Positions 22,969-32,702 of a DNA stretch of 64,000 bases are shown piece after piece. Made by a program: the position numbers and the translations under genes. The stretch comes from Pyxicephalus adspersus (taxonomy: Eukaryota; Chordata; Amphibia; Anura; Pyxicephalidae), in contig NC_092862.1 in the NCBI RefSeq assembly GCF_032062135.1, positions 48,656,811 through 48,720,810 of the forward strand, written 5' to 3'. A model generated the notes under the pieces. That model ran no database searches, was not told the origin of the DNA, and saw only the letters and a list, made by a program, of their open reading frames with translations. Each line of letters starts with the position of its first letter. The first letter of the stretch is position 1.

Positions 22969-25560
22969 TGTGAAAACCCACACAGAATGTGTCCCTTGAA
23001 AAGGGATGGAATATTTATAATGACATTGTCATTATTAGAGATTTGTTTGTCGCGTTCCCCATTATAGTGCCCTGAAATATTCCATTCTCTAATTTAGTAC
23101 TCTGAAATCTTACAATAGCTGGAAAACTTGCCATATCCTCCTACTGATACATGGAGCAAGCAGCTGCAGTCTTTGTTTAATCACATGAAAAATACCCAAA
23201 TACAGTGTTATTACAAAATCCCGAATAACTTGTAAATAAATAAAGAACTGAAAGTCTAATATTTTCACAAAACAAGGTCTGCAAAACAATGTTTTTTTCT
23301 TGTGGACCAAACAAAATATCCAGTGAATGTTTGTATTTTGTGGATTGGTCATATCAGGCTTCTGGAACAAGCAGTGAATTTTAACAAGGTCAGTTAGAGA
23401 TTTGTTGCAAACGATCACATTCTTCTGTTCCCACCATATAAATCATTATTTTAAAATATTAATAGCCAATTTGTGGACGTGTGTAAAAACAATATGTATG
23501 GCTGTAATTACTAAACTGTTTCTAAAAATATTAGTTGCCTGACTGTCATTTATACACATTAAGCTGAAACAAGTATGTAGATTTAGCTATTTAGAGTGAT
23601 GTTGGAATTCTTGATGTCCATACGTGTTCCAGGTCTGTATCTCAAAAATTTTGAGATGGGCACGTCATCTAGGTAACTAGAATTTCAGAAGGAGAGGTTA
23701 GCAATGGCAGCCTCCATTTTGTCAATGTAGTTTTTTTTTTAATAAATACAAGTAATAGTCCTATTACCAAAGGTTTGCCATTGCTCCTCTTTGCTTTACA
23801 TCTCTAGAAAGGGGAGTTGACTCTACATTTAAAACTGGAACTCCAGATAAATTTAGGTAATGTGGGAAAGGGCCCCTTAAAGGCATTTATTGAAACCTGT
23901 CTCTGCTGAGGAAATTTCTCTTGACTGGAGAGAACAGCAATACCCCCATTGGGGGAAGGAGGAAAAAAACCTCTAACATTCTTGTATCCTAAACCAACAA
24001 CAAAAACAATAAAGTTTTTGACTAGTTTTCCACTTTCACTTACAGTGGCCATACACAACCTGCTAAAATGTGATGTGACCAATATGGGCATCACTAATGC
24101 CAAAACAATACATTGATAATTAGGATACTTATATAGGTTTTATAACAAGTACTTCTGATTGTTAGAAGTGATGAGATTGTCGTAACCCTATTTTCCAACA
24201 TAGACGATCTTTTCTTTACTATTAAGAAAAGGGAAAAAAGCTTTCACTGTGCTATCTGTGCATCGGTTAAACTAGGCAGGTGACTAAGGCAGGCCCTAAG
24301 AGTAAATGAATTGACTTCTGAAGCGTGAAAAACTATTGGATTACTAAGTGTACAGGTTATACCACTTTATGGATGCCAGTAAACAACTTTTTTTTTATTT
24401 AAGTGCAGTAACTAACAAATGTGTATTAAATTACAGTGGTAAACAATGCATGTCCTTTATGAAATAAGGCCTAGGCATACAGACAGTCCTTGGAGCATCC
24501 TGATTCATGGACTTTAATGGATAAAGCACAAAATAGTTAGATTTCTATAAAGAAATTCTATGCTAGAAGGTATGAGATAACTTTCTAGGTACTTATCAGT
24601 CTAAGCATTTTAGTTTTTTTGTATTATGTATGCCCTCTCAGTTTCCACAATTGTTTGAAAAAAATAAAAATAAATTAAATTTACGGTCAGAAGCAAATAA
24701 ACATACAGAGGAGAGTGGATCTTGTAAAATGTGTGCAAACATAACTCATATTTCTACTTCTAGTGTGGCTAGGAAACACTATGTTTAGAAACTAATTGCT
24801 TGTAATAGGCAAAATTAGTATGTTTCCTCTTTTGGCAATTGTCATAAAATTGTCTGTAATGCCCCAAAACAGTCTGCCAGAAAAAAGGTACACTAGATGG
24901 TGACAGCTGTAGAGAATGTGATTACTGCCCATATATCTGTCCATATCCCCAAATCAAATAGCTTTCCCCGACCCTTCACCATGTCATATATTGGACAGGT
25001 GCATATATTGTGCTGCTGGATGGTACGGGTCTGTGATGGGGAAGGTGAATTACTTTGAGTTAGCAGACAGGGCAAACTGCCCCATAATTAAATTGTAGTT
25101 TTTAAGTCTTACCACTTTGTATTGCCTTACCATAAACAGTATGATGCAAATCCTAATTCTTTTATACATTTTCATCGTTTGAATCTCCTTGCTATATGCT
25201 ATCATTAGTTGTCTTTCCTATTCAGAAACTATGTATAGGTAATATATCATCTTTATATGACCTAATGTTAGGGAAACCTGTTAGGAGGTAAACGTGTGCT
25301 GACCCCTCTATCTTAAAATGTTATTTGCATGGTAGTAGTGTAGGATTGCTGACTTACTGGTGTGCATACCTGTTCCAGGTGAGTGATCCAGAACATACTG
25401 GACACAGAGGGTACACTTGACAGCCTGAAGAACAACATTCTGTAAAGGAGATCAATCGCTGCAGTTTTTTATGACAAGATAAACTAAGTCTATGGTGGAC
25501 AGATTTTTATATGCCTGTGGAAATCCAGGCTTGCATAATACGTAGATGCAGATAAATCTA

Positions 25561-25766
25561 TGGGCCTAATTTATCAAAGCTCACAAGACTATACCGGGAG
25601 AACCTGGGTGATCTGGGACACCTAAAATGAATCTGGTGAAGTATTGAAAAAAATTGCCAAATAATAGCAAATGATTTTAAGAAATCCAGATTTGCTGGAT
25701 CACCCAGGATCTCCCATGTTAGTCTATCTTGTGCAGCCTTAGTGAATTTTAATAAATCAGGACCTA
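25561..25766. mobile_element. Palindromic MITE, family 'CTGATTTATTAAAG', copy 7
   Basis: Starts GGGCCTAATTTATCAAAGC and ends TTTTAATAAATCAGGACC. The inner arms ACCTGGGTGATCTGG and CTGGATCACCCAGGATC are inverted. It lies within the presumed RAB31 3' UTR. Confidence 0.8.
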
Positions 25767-26271
25767 TTGATGAACATAGTAGGAACATGGTTTTATCCTA
25801 AGGTTTATGGAGTCAGAAGGCTCATGGGGACTTACCCCATTTACCAAAACATGCAATGTGAAGTTCAAGGTGAGGTTCGATATGTGCCACAAAATATATG
25901 GTCTATTAAATGTAGTTTTTACAATCAAATGTTTCATTAAGAGTGTTTTTAAACATGAGTTTGCAGTAGTTGAATCTTAATATTGGTCAAGGTTTCAGGT
26001 TTCTACCTGAAATGGTTGTGTTTTAGTTAAGGTCCAATTTAATCTATCATATGTATTCATTTAATATACTGCTTCCACCTCATGCAAACTTATCCAGATA
26101 CATTAATGTTACTGTGTGCAATCATTATTCCTTGTTATTCTTTAAATGTGCAAGTGGGCTGGTTCCCAGTTTTTGGAATAAATGTATAACACCCAGAAAA
26201 TATGTTCATTATTCAACATTTTATTATATTATACTTTTTATGTGCGTATGATTTTATTCAAGACTAAACTG

Positions 26272-26277
26272 AATAAA
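26272..26277 (+). terminator. RAB31: Candidate RAB31 poly(A) signal AATAAA
   Basis: AATAAA in ACTGAATAAAGACTTG, followed by a T/G-rich stretch (TTGTTTTTAATTACTTATGACTTG region). A UTR of about 4.7 kb is plausible for this gene, but there is no transcript evidence here. Confidence 0.45.
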
Positions 26278-26448
26278 GACTTGTTTTTAATTACTTATGA
26301 CTTGTCATCATAGTTGTCAACTGGAATTGCTATCAATGATCAGCTTAGTTCTTCAATGGTAGACACATTTATATACACACATTGATACTATATATATATT
26401 TTGAAGCTGCTGTTTCTGCTGGGTTTTCATACTGAAACTTCAACATAC

Positions 26449-26960
26449 TTAAACTGAAAACCAAAAATTTACACTTACCTTTAATCCCGCAGGTCTCTCG
26501 ATAGCACTGGTCCTTCCCGGGATCCAGTCTTGCGTCGTCCTGGGATTCCTCTTCATCCCGCCATCTTCACTCTTCTCTTCCGTCATCTTCTTTGATGTTC
26601 TTGGCAGGTCACCCGATCTTGCACTGCGCAGGTGCGAGATCAGGTGATGTAGCCACTCTGAAGGAAAAAATAAAGACAATCTCACTGTGCTTGCGCAAGA
26701 TCAGCATCTCTTTCCCCTGATAAAAAAAATGCCCCTTCTGCGCATGTCCAAGATTAGGGGGTGTGCAGAGGGAGCACCTAGAGCTTCCCGGGATGCGTGA
26801 TGTAGGTATCCCGGTATGTGGCTTCCTGCGGCTTGTGTTCCATTTGCTCCTACTACCTGTGACTTGTGTTCCCTTTGCTCCTACTTCCTGTGACTTGTGT
26901 TCCATTTGCTCCTACTTCCTGTGACTTGTGTTGCTCTTGCTCCTTCTTCCTGTGTTCTCT
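26449..26960 (-). mobile_element. Interspersed family 'AAAGCGTACCTAAACTCAG', minus copy with internal minisatellite
   Basis: Starts AAACTGAAAACCAAAAATTT, as the element at 30987 does. It includes CCCGGGATCCAGTCTTGCGT, GATCTTGCACTGCGCAGG and CCCGGGATGCGTGATGTAGG blocks shared with 29613-30083 and 30987-31361. It lies between RAB31 and VAPA. The far end is degraded. Confidence 0.6.
26827..26950. repeat. 31-bp minisatellite, four units
   Basis: Four consecutive 31-bp units (26827, 26858, 26889, 26920), each containing CTTGTGTTCCATTTGCTCCT with a few changes; the fourth is the most diverged. Confidence 0.9.
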
Positions 26961-27883
26961 TTGGCATAGGCTCATTTAAAAGGACAACTTAAGTCTTTCA
27001 GCCTACAGAAAATTTGCCCAGTCTTTATATTTCCCATCATAGGCATGGGGAACACGTGATGTGGATATGGAGTGGTACAGATGGGGCTCTATTGCTAGTG
27101 TTCATACTTTAGACCAAGCTGGACACCGACATAAACATTTGATAATCTGTATACTAGCAGAAATGTGAAATTGGTAATAGGGTTTGCATAAAGTTTGTAA
27201 TAAAGGAAAAAAGGGCTTTATATTAGATTTCAGTCTTCCTTAATGTAATATATTTCTTTTTTATAACTCTGACTCTATTTCATTGGTATACATGAGGCTA
27301 ATAATACTACATTGGTCATCCCAGTCACTTAATATCCACACTTGTTATTTGACTTTTTGAGCTCTGTCCCCCCAGCCGAATTCTCTGAAATTCGCTGTTG
27401 GTGAATTCTATGGTCGTATTTTTGTACGGGTTTCCTATTAAAACAATGACTCATTCTGCCACCTAGTGGCAAATTGTAAAAAGTGCACAGCGGGCACAAT
27501 AGGAAATAAATAAATAGAAAAGAAACACATTTTTTGAGCGAATTGGAGGGGATAATAATTTATAAATAGAGCCCTATGTATTTATTACAACATCCACATA
27601 TTCAGATTACTTTAAATGATCATATCTGGCTGCTAATTATGATTTAAATGGACGCTTAACCTTGTTGGTGGTCCCTTTACAAGTATATGTCTAAGAAATT
27701 TAGTGCTGTAAGGCAACAGTGCAACTTGCTGAACCACCATACTCAGGTACACTATCTAAGCATTTGAATAACCATTTATGAGATATTTGAACCAGTGGAG
27801 GCTTCCATGAGCATGGCTAACTCACAGAAATGAATGAAGCCATAATGAACACGCACAGTTTGAACAGGATCTAGATTGGACTT

Positions 27884-28110
27884 TGGGCCTGATTTTAATA
27901 AGGCTCTCCAGGGCTGGAGAAGATACACGTCATCAGTGAAGCTTGGTGATCCAGTACACGTGGAACAGATTTCTCAAAAGTCATGTGCTATTTGTTAGCA
28001 AATGTTTGCAATTCTGGACCAGATCCAATCCAGGTTTGCTGGATCACCTAGTGTCACTGATGAAAGTGTATCTTCTCCAATCTTGGATAGCTTTAATAAA
28101 TCAAGGCCAT
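27884..28110. mobile_element. Palindromic MITE, family 'CTGATTTATTAAAG', copy 8 (intergenic)
   Basis: Starts GGGCCTGATTTTAATAAGGC and ends GCTTTAATAAATCAAGGCC, with inner CATCAGTGAAGCTTGGTGAT and CACTGATGAAAGTGTATC arms. It is the last copy of this family that I can see in the window. Confidence 0.85.
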
Positions 28111-28855
28111 TGCTGCAAGAAAGAATACTAGATACTAAGTTCCAGGAAGGCTGCATTTAGAGTGGACGAGGGTGAGGAATTTAATAAAGGACATTGTCAT
28201 TAAAGATAAAGTTGTTCTTAAATGGTTAGTTTACTTCAACACACAGACTAATCTCTAAGGGCAGGTACACATGGGCATATTTCTTTCTTAGATTGATGTA
28301 TGATCCAATTAAATGATCAGATCAAAAGTCAGTCTGAAGTAGCATGTACTTTTGTAAGATCATTATTATCTTCATTACCACCTCTGTGTCCGTTGTGAAG
28401 CAATTATGCATGTTGGAAATGTTCAAACATTTATAGTCATAGGCTGCATGTGCTACAATGTCATTTTGTGTTTGTATTGCAGTGATGGATCAAAAGTCAG
28501 CTATTGAAGGCAGATAGCTATGTTTACTAGATGGCTAGCACACATAAGAACCATGAATGGTAACTGGAGTACATATCGGAGGGCTGCTATGTAGAAGGCT
28601 AGGATGCTTTTATTGGCTATTACAGATTGTTTGCTATTTGTACCCAGGGTATAACATATAAAACTGCCTTTATAAGACAGCTTTGTTCCTTGCTGCAATA
28701 CAAACACAAAGTGACATTATAGCACATAACCGTATTGTGCACATATAGGCAGTATTTTGTAGCTTATTGATTGGATCAGTCAAGTGCTATATACATGTTA
28801 CATTAATTATAATTGTATAGGATCCTGTAGATTTACTAACAATCACATAGTCTTT

Positions 28856-28975
28856 TTTATAAAGCAGTAAATCTGACATTGGCTAGATCAATTTTGTAAT
28901 TAAAACACAAAGATCCGTAAGACTCTCCACCAGGGAATGTTTCAGTGAATGTCCGATTTACTGCTTTGTAAATAA
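28856..28975. mobile_element. Palindromic MITE, family 'TTTATAAAGCAGTGAATC', copy 2
   Basis: The left end TTTATAAAGCAGTAAATCTG mirrors the right end GATTTACTGCTTTGTAAAT. About 120 bp with no coding. Confidence 0.75.
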
Positions 28976-29612
28976 ACCCCATAATATGAGGGTCTGTCTG
29001 CCTGAATGGTAATTATAGGGATTACTGATATAGGTCATTGCTCTATATTGCTTGTAAATTTAAAGCAACTTTTACAATCATATTGTAATTTACGGTATGT
29101 GACTGGCTTTACTGTACTGAAAAAAAATTAGAAGCAAATGGAAGGGAAAGTATTTTGAGGTATTTGTACTTTCAAATTCTAGTGATCTGCTGAAAGCACA
29201 TTCACACTTCCTAAATGTTATAATGGATTCAGGGTTATAATATTGTGAAGCTTTTTGTAAGAAAATATACAAGTTGTACTGAATACATTACTAGGCATTG
29301 GTAGATAGGTTACACCATAGGAATTCATAACCTCCTGCTGCAAGGTGATAATTTAATATGTAATAGAAATATTCTTACTCAGTAATTACCTGACTGAACT
29401 ACACTTGGGGGTGGTACATAGCATTTAGTATTTCTATAATGTGCAGTAAGTGTATGTTACAAGCTAATGGCTTCACATTACATTTGTATCACTTACACAG
29501 ATGCATTATTAATTCTAAACTGTTGATGGCTACAGTAGCCTATGGTAAAAGATATGTAGCTGACATCTGCTTTATTTAGTCTTCAGCAAATACTCAATAA
29601 AAGGACACTGAC

Positions 29613-30083
29613 CTAAAGCGTACCTAAACTCAGAATTTTCACTTTACATAAAGGAGTAGATAACTCTTTTATGTAAGGTAAAAAATCTGTTTGTTCTGAT
29701 CGAGAATGAATGGGAGCGCAAAGCCTCCTGGGATATCTACGTCAAAAATCCTGGGAGACTTTTGGGTGCTCCTTCTACGCATGCACATTAGGAGCCCTTT
29801 CCTCAAAAGGGGATAAAATTGCCGGTGTCACGCATGCGCAGTGAGATCAGCAAGGTATCTTACCAAACTACGTCACCTGATCTCGTGCCTACCTTGGGTG
29901 ACGTAGGCAGAAGAACCCAGGAGAAGAGGAGAAGATGGCAGCCCCTAACGCGCGGGCCCAAAGACGGATACTGGGGCGACGCAGGATCCAATGGAAGAAA
30001 CCTCCGGACCAATTGACTGCTCTACGGGATAGAAGATAAGTGTATTTTTTTTGTTTTGGGCAGTTTTGAGTTTACTTCCTCTC
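29613..30083 (+). mobile_element. Interspersed family 'AAAGCGTACCTAAACTCAG', plus copy
   Basis: Starts TAAAGCGTACCTAAACTCAG (29613-29632), followed by a hairpin of the CTTTACATAAAGG/CTTTTATGTAAG type. GC-rich middle includes TGACGTAGGCAGAAGAACC and GAGAAGATGGCAGCCCC, ending near TTTGAGTTTACTTCCTCTCC. Its first 20 nt are the exact reverse complement of 31342-31361. Confidence 0.7.
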
Positions 30084-30307
30084 CAAGATGTCCTCTCCTT
30101 CCTTCCAAGATGTTATTGCCACCAAATAATTGCATTATAACAAACACATAAGAAAAGGTATATGTTCCTACCTTCCGCTGATTTAAAAGAGCACTCAAAC
30201 CCCATTTTTTCAAACTTGCCTACCCGTCTTCTTTTGTCTCTTAAAACTCTCACTACTTCCCACCACTCCATAACTCCTGTCCTATTGTGAGATACTTCCC
30301 CCACCTT

Positions 30308-30372
30308 CTAAATTGTAAACCCTTCAAAGCAGGGTCCTCTCCTCCTCCTGTGTCGTTGTCTGTGTCTGTCAA
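30308..30372 (+). repeat. SINE/LINE-tail fragment (plus)
   Basis: AAATTGTAAACCCTTCAAAG and CAGGGTCCTCTCCTCCTCCT are the reverse complement of the block at 33190-33252. Confidence 0.6.
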
Positions 30373-30986
30373 AGAAAGAAGAGTGGGATGTGATTTTTTT
30401 CAGTGGATATTGGAAGCAGAGCTCTAGTTCATTGAAAAGCTTTAAGAGAAGAGTTAAGAGTGGGAACACTTCATCATGTTGTATGGTGTACAGTGGCGAT
30501 AGCCATGGGGGAGCTGGCAGGCGACATAGCATGGTCAGTGATGGAACACTGGTGAATAAAGCTTCTCAGACAAGATGGGAAGAGATGTGACAAAGGCTGG
30601 AGTGGATTGTGGTGGCAGACTTATGATACAGGGGTGCAGAGAGAGTGTAACCATATGGACATTGGTAAGATATATGAGTGATAGTGCTAAACTCTAAAAT
30701 TAATCAGATGTGAGAAATGCTGCAATTCTCTAGAAGTTGAAATGGGAATTACGTTATCATTCTTCATATCACACAATGGGAAAGATGGAGACTCACATGT
30801 GCTGTGTGCAGCTATTCTGGTCTATCAATGAGCTCCATGGATCTTCTTTATGTACTGAACACTCCCAGGAAAAAGAACATAGCTGGACAGATCTTCCAGT
30901 AAGAACAGCAAATCAGCAACTACTATAGATTGCTTTAGGAAAAAACGCTGGATGATTTCCAGACACACAGAAAAAAACTGGGTATT

Positions 30987-31361
30987 AAGGAGGAACTAAA
31001 CTGAAAACCGGCAAAAAAACACACCTTCAATCCTGCAGGGCAATCTGTTCAATCCAGGGATGTCTTGCATAAGGTTCCACGCCGTCCTGACATCCGTTCT
31101 GGAGCCGGCGCTCCAGGCGCCATCTTCTCTTCTTCCTGGTTCTTCATCCTTTGTCACCTGACCCAGGTGCAAGATCACCCAAGAGCTTTCCGGGATGTGT
31201 GACTTAGGTATCCCAGGAGGCTTTGCGCTCCCATTCATTCCTGATCGCCTAGGCGCGTTAAAAACAAAAACAAATTAAAAAAAAAGAATTTTTACTTTAC
31301 ATAAAAGGGTTGTCCTTATCCTTTTATGTAAAGTGAAATTTCTGAGTTTAGGTACGCTTTA
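30987..31361 (-). mobile_element. Interspersed family 'AAAGCGTACCTAAACTCAG', minus copy
   Basis: Starts AAGGAGGAACTAAACTGAAA and ends CTGAGTTTAGGTACGCTTTA (31342-31361). It forms an inverted pair with 29613-30083, separated by 0.9 kb. Confidence 0.7.
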
Positions 31362-31796
31362 AAGCATTTAAGGAAAGATAACAGACTGTTGATCCAGGAA
31401 ACATCGGATTGCCTCATGGAATCCGGAAGAAATTTTTTTCCTGTTGCAGCAAATTGTACCAGGGTTTCTTTTTCCTTCTGGATCAACTATGTCCATAGAG
31501 TTTTATATCTGGGATATTTTTATTTCCCTAGTTGTTGAACTTGATGGACTTAACATACTATGTACCGTGAAGTCATAATACCATCACAATACCATATATT
31601 AGGAATAGTATAGCGTTAGTCTAACAATACAAAACATAAGCAATATTTTATTTTATTTTTTTTACAGAACAAACAAGCCTTAAATTTAGCAGTATCTGTA
31701 AAATGAAAAAAAACAGTGAAAGTACTAAAAGTTCCTGTGGCATAAAAATAAGTGCAGCCATCAATGAAATGCCCTCATTGAACATAGAACATAGAC

Positions 31797-31858
31797 TTAT
31801 CTGTGGGATCGAAGGTAAGTGTGATTTTTTTGTTTTGAGTCTACTTCCTCTTTAAAGA
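31797..31858 (+). repeat. Fragment of family 'AAAGCGTACCTAAACTCAG'
   Basis: ATCGAAGGTAAGTGTGATTT then TGTTTTGAGTCTACTTCCTC matches the 3' end of the copy at 29613-30083. Confidence 0.5.
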
Positions 31859-32299
31859 CTTGTCGATCTAAAAACACATACTCAAATTGTCTCAGTAATT
31901 ACCTTAGATCCTTTACAGATAACCAAATATCCCTAAATGCCCCTGGCTACTCGCCATGCTGTTATTCACTTGTAGCCACCCCATTAAGTCATTATAGAGC
32001 ATGACTACAAATGTAACACCTCCATCCATGGTACACAATGCAAGGAATCATGGGATATGTAGTTTTCTTTTAGACAGGAAGCTGACGTTGCAGCCGCTGT
32101 GTTGCCCTCTAGTGTTCAGACACAAATAATAAAAAACTTCCAGCAGCCTCTACACAAACATATTACATAAACAAACAACATATTGAACATAAATATCACT
32201 TATATTTTATTTATTATATGTTAGATTAAGGCGCTGATATGCAAGCAAAACATTACTTTTTTATATAAACTTTGAATAACGTTTGTGTTAGGGGACAAC

Positions 32300-32644
32300 T
32301 CTGTAATTTCAGCCTTGTATAGGTTAACTTTGCACGGAGCCGCCGCCTTCTCACACTTCCGCCCTCCGTACGTCTCAGGCTCCTCCTCCTCCGCGGTGTA
32401 TCCCTCTCCACCGCTAATCTTCCGTCTCCAATCAGAAGCTCACATGGCTCAGTCACATGACTGGGGTGTCAGGAGGTCACATGGTGCGGTCACATGGCCG
32501 TGACGTCACCTCCTCCTTCAAACCTCTCCAATCTAGCATCTTCCCTGGTGTCATTTTGTGCCTCGGACTGGAGGCCTCCTCTCGCCTTTCCTTCCCCGCC
32601 GCGTCCCTACTGTGAGGTGAATGTGTGCAGCCGGCGGGGCCAAT
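32300..32644 (+). promoter_or_regulatory. VAPA: VAPA CpG-rich promoter
   Basis: A clear switch from AT-rich to CpG-rich DNA just before VAPA exon 1. A CCAAT box (CCAATCAG) is at 32428-32435. Four TCACATG E-boxes are at 32440, 32453, 32477 and 32490; the second extends to TCACATGA. A full palindromic CRE TGACGTCA is at 32501-32508. No TATA box is evident. By known motif preferences these fit NF-Y, MiT/USF-type bHLH and CREB/ATF factors; actual binding is inferred. Confidence 0.75.
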
Positions 32645-32702
32645 ATGTCCAAACACGAGCAGGTCCTGGTCCTCGACCCGCCTCACGAGCTCAAATTCAA
32701 AG
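32621..32702 (+). CDS. VAPA: VAPA coding exon 1, with two in-frame start codons
   Basis: From 32621 it reads [20 protein letters not shown] then PHELKFK, ending inside a Gly codon before donor GTAAAT. TGA at 32618-32620 closes the frame immediately upstream. Human VAPA also has a short Ala/Ser/Gly-rich leader before its MAKHEQ, which favours 32621. However, ATG 32645 has the better context (A at -3), so both may be used. Confidence 0.93.

Larger units (their letters stand above)
21520..26290 (+). other. RAB31: Presumed RAB31 3' UTR
   Basis: AT-rich non-coding DNA after the stop, with two palindromic MITEs (22534-22717, 25561-25766) and a TA microsatellite (22944-22968). The extent rests on the poly(A) signal at 26272. 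Earlier AATAAA-like sites near 24661 could also be used. Confidence 0.5.
26300..32300. other. RAB31-VAPA intergenic region
   Basis: About 6 kb. It contains elements at 26449-26960, 27884-28110, 28856-28975, 29613-30083 and 30987-31361, plus smaller fragments. No exon or third gene was recognised. Confidence 0.7.

Noticed and set aside
22747..23067. 106-codon open frame with Ile-Tyr repeats
   Set aside because: It is driven by a TA microsatellite in the RAB31 3' UTR region; it is not protein-like.
26609..26905. Minus-strand frame with repeated peptide units
   Set aside because: The repetition comes from a 31-bp minisatellite in a mobile element; there is no start context or homologue known to me.
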